The notes under the pieces are model-generated. The model ran no database searches. It had not been told where the DNA came from and worked only from the letters and a program-made list of their open reading frames with translations. Source: Clostridiales bacterium (GTDB lineage: Bacteria; Bacillota; Clostridia; Christensenellales; Christensenellaceae). From it: 64,000 bases of DNA. The stretch covers positions 40,013 through 104,012 of the forward strand of contig SVGZ01000006.1 of NCBI GenBank assembly GCA_015056045.1. Direction: 5' to 3'. A program made the translations under genes and the position numbers. Below are positions 1 to 8,385 of the stretch, one piece after another; position 1 is the stretch's first letter; every line of letters starts with the position of its first letter.

Positions 1-2
1 CA

Positions 3-260
3 AACCCGATAACAAAGGGGTTGCAGGATGTCGATTTTGGTGTTTCCCGTATCGAAATAACAAATGAAGATTATGTGTTCGGCCTTTTTGGTGCACACGT
101 CGGCAGTACAAAAGAAGAAATCGAGAAGATTTACGGAAAACTGAACAAATCAGAGGATGATCGATACAGTTACTGCAATTTTGATTATTTTACTTACATC
201 GAGTTTGTGTATGATGAATATGATGTTGTGGAAAGAATTATCATTGGTAATATCTGCTGA
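3..260 (+). CDS. Hypothetical protein, 5'-truncated by window edge
   Basis: The reading frame is open from the first bases of the window to the TGA at 258-260, so this is the C-terminal 85 or so residues of a longer protein; the TTG at 21 is probably not the real start. The visible part is acidic and Tyr-rich and contains the stretch FGAHVGSTKEEIEKIYGK, which resembles repeats in secreted or lipid-anchored Firmicute proteins of unknown role. I do not recognise the family. It lies 12 bp upstream of the NTF2-fold gene on the same strand, so the two probably share a transcript. Confidence 0.6.
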   Translation, partial: NPITKGLQDVDFGVSRIEITNEDYVFGLFGAHVGSTKEEIEKIYGKLNKSEDDRYSYCNFDYFTYIEFVYDEYDVVERIIIGNIC

Positions 261-272
261 AAGGGGTTTTCT

Positions 273-689
273 ATGAAAAAAACAAAAGTGCTCATGATCC
301 TTCTGTGTGCAGGATTGCTGCTTTTTGTCTTGTTCTATAAACCTTTGTACAAAATAGGGACAGGCTCGTTTGATTTGGAGGATGAACATTATCAATCATA
401 TATTCGGGATTATCCTGAACTGGCTGAAAGGCTCGACTGGCCTGTGCATGGTATAAAGATCAGCGATACAGAGGATCGTCGTACTATGGTTTTGGAAGCG
501 GAAAAATTATGGATCGAGATTTATGGAGAAGATACCGTAGAGGAACGTCCTTATCGTGTGTTGTATGATGAGAAATATGGCGTGTATATGATTCATGGAA
601 CATTGCCTCTGTTTTATGGCGGAGGAACGGCGTATATGCTTATCGAAGACGGAACTGGGGAAATCATTGCCATTTGGCATGAAAAATAA
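273..689 (+). CDS. NTF2-fold (YbbC/YhhH-like) membrane-anchored protein
   Basis: This 138-aa protein has one N-terminal hydrophobic segment (about residues 5-22) after MKKTK, so it is probably anchored in the membrane and faces outward. The C-terminal half, with KLWIEIYGEDTVEERPY and then HGTLP and GGGTAYMLIEDGTGEIIAIW, matches the pattern of the YbbC/YhhH NTF2-like family. Some members of that family act as immunity proteins for Rhs or other polymorphic toxins. Toxin neutralisation is only an inference here, because no toxin gene is in view. The RBS is AAAGGGG 10 nt before the ATG. A strong terminator follows. Confidence 0.6.
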   Translation: MKKTKVLMILLCAGLLLFVLFYKPLYKIGTGSFDLEDEHYQSYIRDYPELAERLDWPVHGIKISDTEDRRTMVLEAEKLWIEIYGEDTVEERPYRVLYDEKYGVYMIHGTLPLFYGGGTAYMLIEDGTGEIIAIWHEK

Positions 690-704
690 GAACTTTAATA
701 AAAG

Positions 705-736
705 CAGCATGGTACTAACAAAACCATGCTGTTTTT
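705..736 (+). terminator. Rho-independent terminator
   Basis: A perfect 9-bp stem (CAGCATGGT / ACCATGCTG, 705-713 with 723-731) is followed by a T-rich tail. It ends the transcript of the two preceding genes. Confidence 0.85.
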
Positions 737-747
737 GTTAAAAACTA

Positions 748-776
748 TTGTTAATTTTCTTTTTCTCATATATAAT
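748..776 (+). promoter_or_regulatory. Sigma-A-type promoter for the SDR pair
   Basis: TTGTTA at 748-753 and TATAAT at 771-776 are separated by 17 bp, about 80 bp upstream of the first SDR gene. The -10 box is a perfect consensus. Confidence 0.6.
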
Positions 777-855
777 AAATTTGTGCAATCAGTATAAAAC
801 TTAACATCTCCCGCTTTATGCGGAACAATATTGTTAACTTGAGAGAGGAAAGAAT

Positions 856-1680
856 ATGAGAGGAATCAGCGGAAAATCTGCGATCATCACCGGCGGAACC
901 AGCGGTATCGGCTTTGCTACGGCAGAAAGGCTCCTTTCGCTCGGCTGCAAAGTGATCATTACCGGCAGAAAACGTGAAAAAGGCGAGGCTGCCTTGGCTA
1001 AACTCAGGGAAGCTTACCCCGATACAGAGAGTGATATTTTTATCGGCGATATGGGCGTTGAACAGAATTGCATCGACCTTATGGCAATGGGCATCGAGAA
1101 ATTCGGTAAAGTCGATTTTCTTGTCAATAATGCCTTTGCGTTCACCCGTTGGGCTTGGACGGCAAGCAGATGGGATTGGGAACATGTTATGGAATGCGGC
1201 CCGATCAACTATGCAACGATGATCCAGCAGTATTACCTCCAGCATCCGAAAGATCATAAGGGTGCGATCGTCAATGTTTCTTCTGTTTCTGCTTATGTTG
1301 CGCAGCCGAGAAGCTGGACCTATAACTCCGCAAAAGGCGCTGTCCGTCAGCTGACAAAATGCACAGCCATAGACCTTGCACCGAACATCCGCGTCAACAG
1401 CGTTTCCCCGGCAAATGTTATGACGGATGAGATCACAAGACTTCACCCCGATAAGACGATGGAAGAGCTTCTTGCAGAAGAAGATAAACAGCATCTCCAT
1501 GGCAGACCGATCCGTTCGGATGAATGTGCGAGTGCGATCGTATTCCTTCTTTCCGACGATGCTTCGGCAATCACGGCAACAAACCTTCCTGTCGATTCCG
1601 GTTATACAGCGGTCGGTGCATGCGGTTATCCGGATCCGGATCTTGGTCCTTCGCTTACAGGCTACATCGGTTCGAACTAA
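856..1680 (+). CDS. SDR-family NAD(P)-dependent oxidoreductase (paralog 1)
   Basis: A 274-aa classical short-chain dehydrogenase/reductase. The nucleotide-binding TGGTSGIG motif is at about residues 13-20, the NNA motif lies in DFLVNNAFAF, the catalytic serine is in NVSSVSAY, and the catalytic pair is YNSAK. The C-terminal end carries a DDASAITATNLPVDSGY segment typical of the family. AGAGAGGAAAG provides the RBS. It is followed after 29 bp by a close paralog and both share a promoter and terminator. The substrate cannot be read from sequence; annotations such as 3-oxoacyl-ACP reductase would be over-specific. Confidence 0.9.
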   Translation: MRGISGKSAIITGGTSGIGFATAERLLSLGCKVIITGRKREKGEAALAKLREAYPDTESDIFIGDMGVEQNCIDLMAMGIEKFGKVDFLVNNAFAFTRWAWTASRWDWEHVMECGPINYATMIQQYYLQHPKDHKGAIVNVSSVSAYVAQPRSWTYNSAKGAVRQLTKCTAIDLAPNIRVNSVSPANVMTDEITRLHPDKTMEELLAEEDKQHLHGRPIRSDECASAIVFLLSDDASAITATNLPVDSGYTAVGACGYPDPDLGPSLTGYIGSN

Positions 1681-1709
1681 GCCGCTTTTTCTGAATTTGA
1701 GGTAAGATT

Positions 1710-2549
1710 ATGAAGAATTTTAAAGGTATTGAAGGAAAATCCGCGATCGTTACCGGCGGAACATCCGGCATCGGTTATGCAACGGCTGAACGCCTTGTCG
1801 AAGAAGGCTGCCTTGACATCATCATTTCCGGCAGAAATCAGGAAAAAGGCGAAAGAGCGCTTGCACAGTTCAAAAAAGATCATCCCGAAGCAAATATCCA
1901 TCTTTTCATCGGCGATATGAGCAAGGAACAGACCTGTATCGACCTCATGGCAATGGGTATTAAACTTTTTGGTAAGGTCGATTTCCTCGTCAACAATGCG
2001 TTTGCCTTCACACGCTATGCATGGACTGCTACACGAGAAAACTGGATGAACGTTATGCGCGGCGGTGTCATCAATTATGCAACGATGATCTCGCAGTATA
2101 AGCTGCAGCATCCCGATGATCACAAGGGTGCGATCGTCAATGTTTCTTCCATTTCCGCACACATCGCACAGCCGAGAAGCTGGACCTACAACTCCGCAAA
2201 AGGTGCTGTCGATATGCTGACAAAACAGGCAGGCGTCGATTTAGCGCCGAATATCCGCGTCAACAGTATTTCTCCCGCAGGCGTTTTCTCCAACGAAACG
2301 GTCAAAAACTCCATGGCAAGAGGTGCAAAGGATGCTGAAGAAGTCAAAAATCAGCCGCAGCCGACGCATCTTATGGGCCGTATGATCATGCCAGAAGAAT
2401 GTGCAGGGCCGATCGTCTTCCTGCTTTCCGATGAGGCAAGCTCCATCAGCGCAACAGACCTTCCTGTTGATATGGGCTATATGGCTGTTGGTGCAGGCGG
2501 TTTCCCGAGGGAAGATATGGGCGATCTCCTTTGCCGCAGTACAGACTGA
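1710..2549 (+). CDS. SDR-family NAD(P)-dependent oxidoreductase (paralog 2)
   Basis: A 279-aa SDR with TGGTSGIG near residues 16-23, VDFLVNNAFAFTR, NVSSISAHIAQPRSWTY and the catalytic YNSAK. It aligns along its whole length with the preceding gene, sharing several long identical runs such as QPRSWTYNSAKGAV, so the pair arose by tandem duplication. Its C-terminal region is slightly longer. RBS is GAGGTAAG 5 nt before the ATG. Two subunits of a heteromer or two enzymes with related substrates are both possible. The gene ends at a strong terminator. Confidence 0.9.
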   Translation: MKNFKGIEGKSAIVTGGTSGIGYATAERLVEEGCLDIIISGRNQEKGERALAQFKKDHPEANIHLFIGDMSKEQTCIDLMAMGIKLFGKVDFLVNNAFAFTRYAWTATRENWMNVMRGGVINYATMISQYKLQHPDDHKGAIVNVSSISAHIAQPRSWTYNSAKGAVDMLTKQAGVDLAPNIRVNSISPAGVFSNETVKNSMARGAKDAEEVKNQPQPTHLMGRMIMPEECAGPIVFLLSDEASSISATDLPVDMGYMAVGAGGFPREDMGDLLCRSTD

Positions 2550-2568
2550 TTTTAATAAAAATATACGG

Positions 2569-2598
2569 AATACCCGAATTAATTTCGGGTATTTTTTG
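2569..2598 (+). terminator. Rho-independent terminator after the SDR pair
   Basis: A 10-bp stem AATACCCGAA / TTCGGGTATT with a TTAAT loop is followed by a T tract. Confidence 0.85.
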
Positions 2599-2707
2599 TA
2601 TTTTTATACAAATAGTGCTATAATAGCAAGTGAGGCAGGGTATAAAACCCAAGGTAATTTTACCGGGAAAATTTCTGTTGATTTATGGACAATTAGGGGA
2701 AAATAAC

Positions 2708-2736
2708 TTGACATCGCAGGCCTCTTGTGATACATT
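2708..2736 (+). promoter_or_regulatory. Strong promoter of the pyrimidine operon
   Basis: A perfect -35 box TTGACA (2708-2713), a 17-bp spacer and the -10 box TACATT (2731-2736) place the transcription start near 2743, giving a leader of roughly 110 nt before pyrC. Confidence 0.8.
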
Positions 2737-2742
2737 AAATTG

Positions 2743-2831
2743 AAATGTATTTCCGGCGGTAACCGGATTTCAGCAAGCTGATAAAAAGCTTCGGACTGAA
2801 AATTCAACCTGCCGGCAGGCAGCTTTTTTTA
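2743..2831 (+). promoter_or_regulatory. Structured leader / putative attenuator of the pyr operon
   Basis: The leader can fold into a nested element. P1 pairs CCGGCGGT (2753-2760) with ACC-T-GCCGG (2807-2815, one bulge). P2 pairs TTTCAG (2768-2773) with CTGAAA (2796-2801). P3 pairs AAGCT (2775-2779) with AGCTT (2787-2791). A competing pairing of AAAAAGCT (2783-2790) with AGCTTTTT (2821-2828), plus the palindrome CCTGCCGGCAGG (2808-2819), runs into a seven-T tract (2824-2830) and looks like a terminator. The two folds share strands, as in transcription attenuators. I see no PyrR-site consensus and do not recognise a known riboswitch class. Ligand-dependent control is inference. Confidence 0.55.
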
Positions 2832-2855
2832 TGTAAAGGATCAAAGGAGTCATTC

Positions 2856-4133
2856 ATGCAGTATTTGCTGAAAAATGCAAAAGTTTATATGGATCGTCAG
2901 TTCAAAAAGGCTGATATTCTTATAGACGGCGGTTTTGTTTCAAAAATTGAGGAAGTTATTCCTCATTGTTCGGAAGCAAAGGTATTTGACTTTTCCGATT
3001 GTATTATTGTTCCCGGTTTGATAGATGTGCATGTTCACCTCAGAGAGCCGGGTTTTTTGTATAAAGAAACCATCGAAACAGGCACTATGGCAGCAGCACA
3101 TGGCGGTATTACGCATATCTGCCCGATGCCGAACCTAAACCCTGTTCCCGATAATGCGGAAAACCTCGAAGTGCAGCTTGATGCCATCAAGAAAACGGCA
3201 AAAGTCAGTGTCTATCCCTTTGCGGCGATCACAAAAGGGCAGAAAGGCGAAGAGCTTGCCGATCTTGAAGCAATGGCAGAAAATGCGATCGGTTATTCCG
3301 ATGACGGCAAAGGCGTACAGAGCGATGACATGATGCGCGAAGCGATGCGCCGTGCAAAGGCTTTGGGAAAGATCATTTCCGCACATTGCGAAGATGAATC
3401 CCTTCTCGAAGGCATCATCGTCCACGACGGTGAATTTGCAAGGTCGCTTGGCTTAAAAGGAATTTCCGATAAGAGCGAATGGATGCAGATCGCAAGAGAT
3501 ATCGAGCTCGTCCGCGAAACAGGCGTCAAATATCATGTCTGCCATATTTCCTCGAAGGAAAGCATCCGCGTCATCCGAGAAGCGAAGAAACAGGGCATCG
3601 ACATCACCTGTGAAACAGGTCCGCATTACCTTGTCCTCGATGATACCATGATCTGCGATGACGGTGGATTCAAAATGAACCCGCCGATCCGCAGCAGAGA
3701 AGATAAGCTCGCATTGATCGAAGGCATCCTCGATGGAACGGTCGATATGATCGCAACAGACCACGCACCGCACAGCGCAGAGGAAAAGTCCAAAGGTCTG
3801 GGCTTCAGCATGAACGGTATCGTTGGCCTTGAGACATCCTTTGCCATGTCCTATACAGGGCTTGTAAAGACGGGGATCATAAGCTTAGAACAGTTAATGT
3901 CGCTTATGCACGATAACGCAAAAGAGCGTTTCGGCATCGGCGGTGAAATAGAGATCGGCAAAGCTGCAGACCTTGCGGTTTTCGACCTCACACATGAATA
4001 TGAAATCAACCCGGAAGACTTCTTATCCAAAGGCAAGAGCACACCTTTTGCCGGCGTGAAAGCTTTTGGGAAATGTTTAATGACTTTTGCAAACGGAGGA
4101 ATCGTATGGCAAGACAATTCGACAGAAAATTAG
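2856..4133 (+). CDS. pyrC: Dihydroorotase
   Basis: Type I dihydroorotase, 425 aa, which interconverts N-carbamoyl-aspartate and dihydroorotate in UMP synthesis. The metal-binding HxH is in DVHVHLREPG (His59, His61), further ligand segments are AHCEDE and CHISS, and the catalytic Asp is in ATDHAPH. AAAGGAGT 6 nt upstream fixes the start. It is the first gene of the operon and its 3' end overlaps carA by 28 bp. The length is normal for the family and no key residue is missing. Confidence 0.97.
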   Translation: MQYLLKNAKVYMDRQFKKADILIDGGFVSKIEEVIPHCSEAKVFDFSDCIIVPGLIDVHVHLREPGFLYKETIETGTMAAAHGGITHICPMPNLNPVPDNAENLEVQLDAIKKTAKVSVYPFAAITKGQKGEELADLEAMAENAIGYSDDGKGVQSDDMMREAMRRAKALGKIISAHCEDESLLEGIIVHDGEFARSLGLKGISDKSEWMQIARDIELVRETGVKYHVCHISSKESIRVIREAKKQGIDITCETGPHYLVLDDTMICDDGGFKMNPPIRSREDKLALIEGILDGTVDMIATDHAPHSAEEKSKGLGFSMNGIVGLETSFAMSYTGLVKTGIISLEQLMSLMHDNAKERFGIGGEIEIGKAADLAVFDLTHEYEINPEDFLSKGKSTPFAGVKAFGKCLMTFANGGIVWQDNSTEN

Positions 4134-5191
4134 TCCTTGAAAACGGCGATGTATATGCCGGCTATGCTTTCGGCGCAGATATCGAGCGCGTATGCGAACT
4201 CGTATACAATACAGCAGTAGTCGGTTATCAGGAGATCATTTCCGATCCTTCCTATACCTATCAGGCTGTCGTCATGACCTATCCGCTGATCGGCAACTAT
4301 GGCGTTACAGAGGAAGATAACGAAACAAACAATCCCCAGATCGGTGCGCTGATCGTTCGTGAATACAACGATTCGCCTTCCAACTTCCGCTATACCAAAA
4401 CACTTGGCGAAACACTGGAAGAAGATAAAGTTCCCGGTCTTGAGGGCATCGATACAAGAAAGCTCACACGCTTCATCCGTGATAACGGCAGCATCAAAGG
4501 CATGATCTGCAATTTCGACAGACCGACCGAAGAAGCTCTCGAAATCATCAAAAATACAGAGATCAGAAAGAATGCTGTTTCCGTCGTCAGCTGCAAAAAG
4601 CGCTGGTATTCGAGAACATTCAACCCGAAATACAATGTTATCGCGATCGACTGCGGCATCAAGCACAGCATCATCAGAAGCCTTAACGCAAGAGGCTGCA
4701 ACCTTACGATCGTTCCCTGGAACACAACGATCGAAGAGATCGAAAACATGAATCCGGATGGCATCCTCATTTCCAACGGCCCCGGAGATCCGCACGAAGT
4801 CAAAGAAGTTATCGAACTCGTAAAAAAGCTCCGCGGAAGACACCCGATTTTTGGTATTGGCCTTGGCCATCTTCTGATCAACCTCGCATACGGTGCGGAA
4901 GTTTATAAGATGAAAAACGGCCACAGAGGCGGCAATTACCCGGTCAAAGTCCTTGAAAACGGCAAAGTTCTTATCACAGGACAGAACCACAGTTATGCCG
5001 TTTGCGCGGAAAGCCTCGAAGGTACAGGCCTTAGCGTAACCTGCAAGAATGTTGTTGATGGTTCCGTTGAAGGAACGGAAGCAAAAACAGACCGCGTATT
5101 CAGCCTCCAGTATCATCCGGATGATACAGCAGGCCCCGAAGGTACGGTAAATCCCTTTGACAGATTTATCGCCATGATGGAGGAAAAATAA
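4106..5191 (+). CDS. carA: Carbamoyl-phosphate synthase small subunit, glutaminase nucleophile missing
   Basis: A 361-aa CarA homolog with the N-terminal CPSase domain (YNTAVVGYQEI, YPLIGNYGV) and a class I glutamine amidotransferase domain (SNGPGDP, GHRGGNYPV, QNHSYAV). The start at 4106 is chosen because GGAGGA lies 5 nt upstream; an in-frame ATG at 4073 lies deeper inside pyrC. The nucleophile elbow reads FGIGLGHL instead of FGICLGHQ: residue 252 is Gly (GGC, 4859-4861), not Cys, and the following Gln is Leu. The His of the triad is kept (His337 in QYHP) but the Glu is Asp339. By analogy with E. coli CarA this subunit should not hydrolyse glutamine; it probably survives as a structural or regulatory partner of CarB, which would then use free ammonia. 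Confidence 0.93.
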   Translation: MARQFDRKLVLENGDVYAGYAFGADIERVCELVYNTAVVGYQEIISDPSYTYQAVVMTYPLIGNYGVTEEDNETNNPQIGALIVREYNDSPSNFRYTKTLGETLEEDKVPGLEGIDTRKLTRFIRDNGSIKGMICNFDRPTEEALEIIKNTEIRKNAVSVVSCKKRWYSRTFNPKYNVIAIDCGIKHSIIRSLNARGCNLTIVPWNTTIEEIENMNPDGILISNGPGDPHEVKEVIELVKKLRGRHPIFGIGLGHLLINLAYGAEVYKMKNGHRGGNYPVKVLENGKVLITGQNHSYAVCAESLEGTGLSVTCKNVVDGSVEGTEAKTDRVFSLQYHPDDTAGPEGTVNPFDRFIAMMEEK

Positions 5192-5193
5192 TT

Positions 5194-8100
5194 ATGCCGA
5201 AAAGAACTGATATAAAGAAGATCCTTGTCATCGGCTCCGGTCCGATCGTTATCGGACAGGCTGCTGAGTTCGACTATGCCGGAACACAGGCTTGCCTTGC
5301 ATTAAAAGAAGAAGGCTATGAAGTCATCCTCTGCAACTCCAACCCGGCAACGATCATGACAGACGTCAATATGGCCGATAAGGTCTATATGGAACCGCTC
5401 ACACTCGAATATGTTGCCAAAGTTATCCGCCACGAAAGACCGGATGCGATCGTTCCCGGTATCGGCGGTCAGACAGGCCTCAACCTTGCGATGCAGCTTT
5501 ATAAAAAAGGCGTCCTTCGCGAATGTCAGGTTGAACTTTTAGGCACAGACTATAAATCCATCGACCTCGCAGAAGACAGAGAACTCTTCAAAAACCTCTG
5601 CATCAGCATCGGCGAACCCGTTCTTCCTTCGAAAACGGTTTATTCCGTTGAAGAAGGCCTCGAAGCAGCTGAAGAGATCGGCTACCCGGTCGTTCTTCGC
5701 CCTGCATTTACACTCGGCGGCACAGGCGGCGGTTTTGCCGATAACGTAGATGAAATGGTCGAACTGATGAAGAATGCGCTTATGCGTTCGCCGGTTCATC
5801 AGGTTCTCGTTGAAAAGAGCATCAAAGGCTATAAAGAGATCGAATTCGAAGTCATGCGTGATGCCAATGACACGGCGATCACGATCTGCAGCATGGAAAA
5901 TATCGACCCGATCGGTATCCATACAGGCGACTCTATGGTCGTTGCACCTTGCCAGACGCTCGCAAAGAAAGAATTCAATATGCTCCGCGACAGTGCGCTT
6001 AAGATCATCCGTGCGCTCAAGATCGAAGGCGGCTGCAACGTTCAGTTTGCACTTGACCCGCAGAGCTTCCAGTATTACCTTATCGAAGTCAACCCGCGAG
6101 TTTCGAGATCTTCCGCACTTGCTTCCAAGGCAAGCGGATTCCCGATCGCACGAGTTTCCGCAAAGATCGCCGTCGGTATGCATCTTGATGAGATCATGCT
6201 CGCAAACACACCGGCTTGCTATGAACCGACCATCGACTATGTCGTCACAAAAGTCGCAAGATTCCCCTTCGATAAATTCGTTTCCGCATCGAATGTCCTT
6301 TCGACACAGATGAAGGCAACAGGCGAAGTCATGAGCATCGGCAGAACACTCGAAGAAAGCCTCTTAAAAGCCGTCCGTTCGCTCGAGATCGGTGTATGCC
6401 ATGTCTACAATAAGAAATTTGACAATTATTCGAGAACGGAACTCCTTGAATACATCAAAGAAGGCAGAGACGACAGGCTTTATGCGATCGCACAGCTCAT
6501 CCGCATGGGTGTTGACCTCGGCATGATCTGCAATGCAACGCATATCGATATGTTCTTCATCGAAAAGATCCGCAACATCGTTCTTTTCGAAAACGTTGTC
6601 AAAGAAAACAAGGGCAATGTTGAGATCTTAAAAGATGCCAAGAAGATGGGCTTCTCCGATAAATTTATCGCACAGCTCTGGAATATGCCCGAAGATGATC
6701 TTTACATGATCCGTAAAGAAAACAATATCTTCCCGGTCTATAAGATGATCGACAGCTGCTCCGCAGAATATGACGGCTATGTTCCTTACCTCTATTCCAC
6801 CTATGAAGAAGAGGATGAGGCAAGAGTCAGTGATAAGAAAAAGATCATCGTTCTGGGTTCCGGTCCGATCCGTATCGGTCAGGGTATCGAATTTGACTAT
6901 TCGACCGTTCACGCCGTTAAGACGATCAAGAACCTGAACTATGAATCCATCATCATCAACAACAACCCGGAGACAGTCTCCACAGACTACACAACCTCCG
7001 ATAAGCTCTATTTTGAACCGCTCACAGTCGAAGATGTTATGAACATCATCGAACATGAAAAGCCCGAAGGCGTTATCGCAACACTTGGCGGTCAGACAGC
7101 GATCAACCTCGCTGAACCGCTCATGAGAAGAGGCGTTAAGATCATCGGTACAGATGTTGAAGCGATCGACAGAGCAGAAGACAGAGATGCTTTCGAAAAC
7201 GTCATGACAAAGCTTGGTATTCCGCAGCCGAAAGGTGCAGCCGTTACCAATATCGAAGACGGCGTTGCAACAGCAGCAGCAATCGGTTACCCGGTTCTTG
7301 TTCGTCCGTCCTATGTTCTTGGCGGCAGAGCGATGCAGATCGTTACCAATGAGGAAAGCCTCCGTCATTACCTCCGCACAGCAGTAGAGATCGATGCAGA
7401 CAGACCTGTCCTTGTCGATAAATATGTTGTCGGCAAAGAAGTCGAAGTTGACGCTGCCTGCGACGGTAAAGATGTCTTCGTACCCGGCATTATGGAACTC
7501 GTCGAAAGAACGGGCGTTCACAGCGGCGACTCCATCAGCGTATATCCCTCCTTCAGCTTATCGCAGAAAGTTAAGGATACGATCCTCGATTATACAAAGA
7601 AGCTCGGTCTCGGCATCGGCATCATCGGCCTTTTCAACATCCAGTTCATCGTTGACAGAGAAGAAAATGTCTATGTTATCGAGGTCAACCCGCGTTCTTC
7701 GAGAACGGTTCCCTTCCTTTCCAAAGCAACGGGCTATTCCCTTGCCGATATCGGTGCATTGGTCAACCTCGGCGTCAGCTTAAAGGAACAGGGCATTGAT
7801 ATCATGTATCCCGAAGAAAAGAAACGCTGGTATGTCAAGGTTCCGGCATTCTCCTTCGCAAAACTTCACGGTATGGATACCTATCTCTCGCCTGAAATGA
7901 AATCCACTGGCGAAGCGATCGGTTATGATGACAGACTCAACCGCGCGATGTATAAGGCGATGCAGGCTTCGGGCATGAATATGCTCAACTTCGGAACGCT
8001 TTTCGCAACGATCGCAGATGCAGATAAGGAAGAAGCACTCCCGCTGATCCGCAGATTCTATAAACTCGGCTTCAATATCGAGGCGACAAAGGGAACGGCA

Positions 8101-8373
8101 GACTTCCTCCGCAAAAACGGCATCCGTACACGTGAACGCAAAAAGATCAGCGAAGGCAGCGAAGAGATCCTCGAATCCATCCGCAACGGCTATGTATCCT
8201 ATGTTATCAATACAAGAAGCATGGAATCCGCAAACCATATGTCCGACGGTTATGAGATCCGCAGCTGTGCCGCTGAAAACAACGTCACCGTCTTCACAGC
8301 ACTGGATACCGTTCGTGTATTGCTTGACGTCCTCGAAGAAACAACGCTTTCCGTTTCCACGATCGACGCCTGA
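5194..8373 (+). CDS. carB: Carbamoyl-phosphate synthase large subunit
   Basis: A full-length CarB of 1059 aa, two tandem ATP-grasp synthetase units followed by the allosteric MGS-like domain. The first half begins VIGSGPIVIGQAAEFDYAG and the second VLGSGPIRIGQGIEFDYS, the usual internal duplication. Each half holds an ATP-grasp EVNPR motif. The C-terminal domain ends with DTVRVLLDVLEE. It makes carbamoyl phosphate from bicarbonate, two ATP and ammonia; the ammonia normally arrives by a tunnel from CarA, but here CarA lacks its nucleophile. It starts 2 bp after carA, with GGAGGA in the carA tail as RBS. Confidence 0.97.
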   Translation: MPKRTDIKKILVIGSGPIVIGQAAEFDYAGTQACLALKEEGYEVILCNSNPATIMTDVNMADKVYMEPLTLEYVAKVIRHERPDAIVPGIGGQTGLNLAMQLYKKGVLRECQVELLGTDYKSIDLAEDRELFKNLCISIGEPVLPSKTVYSVEEGLEAAEEIGYPVVLRPAFTLGGTGGGFADNVDEMVELMKNALMRSPVHQVLVEKSIKGYKEIEFEVMRDANDTAITICSMENIDPIGIHTGDSMVVAPCQTLAKKEFNMLRDSALKIIRALKIEGGCNVQFALDPQSFQYYLIEVNPRVSRSSALASKASGFPIARVSAKIAVGMHLDEIMLANTPACYEPTIDYVVTKVARFPFDKFVSASNVLSTQMKATGEVMSIGRTLEESLLKAVRSLEIGVCHVYNKKFDNYSRTELLEYIKEGRDDRLYAIAQLIRMGVDLGMICNATHIDMFFIEKIRNIVLFENVVKENKGNVEILKDAKKMGFSDKFIAQLWNMPEDDLYMIRKENNIFPVYKMIDSCSAEYDGYVPYLYSTYEEEDEARVSDKKKIIVLGSGPIRIGQGIEFDYSTVHAVKTIKNLNYESIIINNNPETVSTDYTTSDKLYFEPLTVEDVMNIIEHEKPEGVIATLGGQTAINLAEPLMRRGVKIIGTDVEAIDRAEDRDAFENVMTKLGIPQPKGAAVTNIEDGVATAAAIGYPVLVRPSYVLGGRAMQIVTNEESLRHYLRTAVEIDADRPVLVDKYVVGKEVEVDAACDGKDVFVPGIMELVERTGVHSGDSISVYPSFSLSQKVKDTILDYTKKLGLGIGIIGLFNIQFIVDREENVYVIEVNPRSSRTVPFLSKATGYSLADIGALVNLGVSLKEQGIDIMYPEEKKRWYVKVPAFSFAKLHGMDTYLSPEMKSTGEAIGYDDRLNRAMYKAMQASGMNMLNFGTLFATIADADKEEALPLIRRFYKLGFNIEATKGTADFLRKNGIRTRERKKISEGSEEILESIRNGYVSYVINTRSMESANHMSDGYEIRSCAAENNVTVFTALDTVRVLLDVLEETTLSVSTIDA

Positions 8374-8385
8374 TGGAGTATAAAA

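Noticed and set aside
4859..4861. Cys to Gly changes as a sign of genetic-code reassignment
   Set aside because: Cysteine codons are used normally in zinc ribbons, rubredoxins and Fe-S proteins throughout the window.
4130..5116. A 328-residue antisense frame over carA
   Set aside because: Codon shadow; carA is in operon order with RBS.
5194..8373. Frequent GCGATCG-like words across the operon as a HIP1-type repeat
   Set aside because: They are explained by the common Ala-Ile codon pair GCG-ATC and are in frame with coding sequence.
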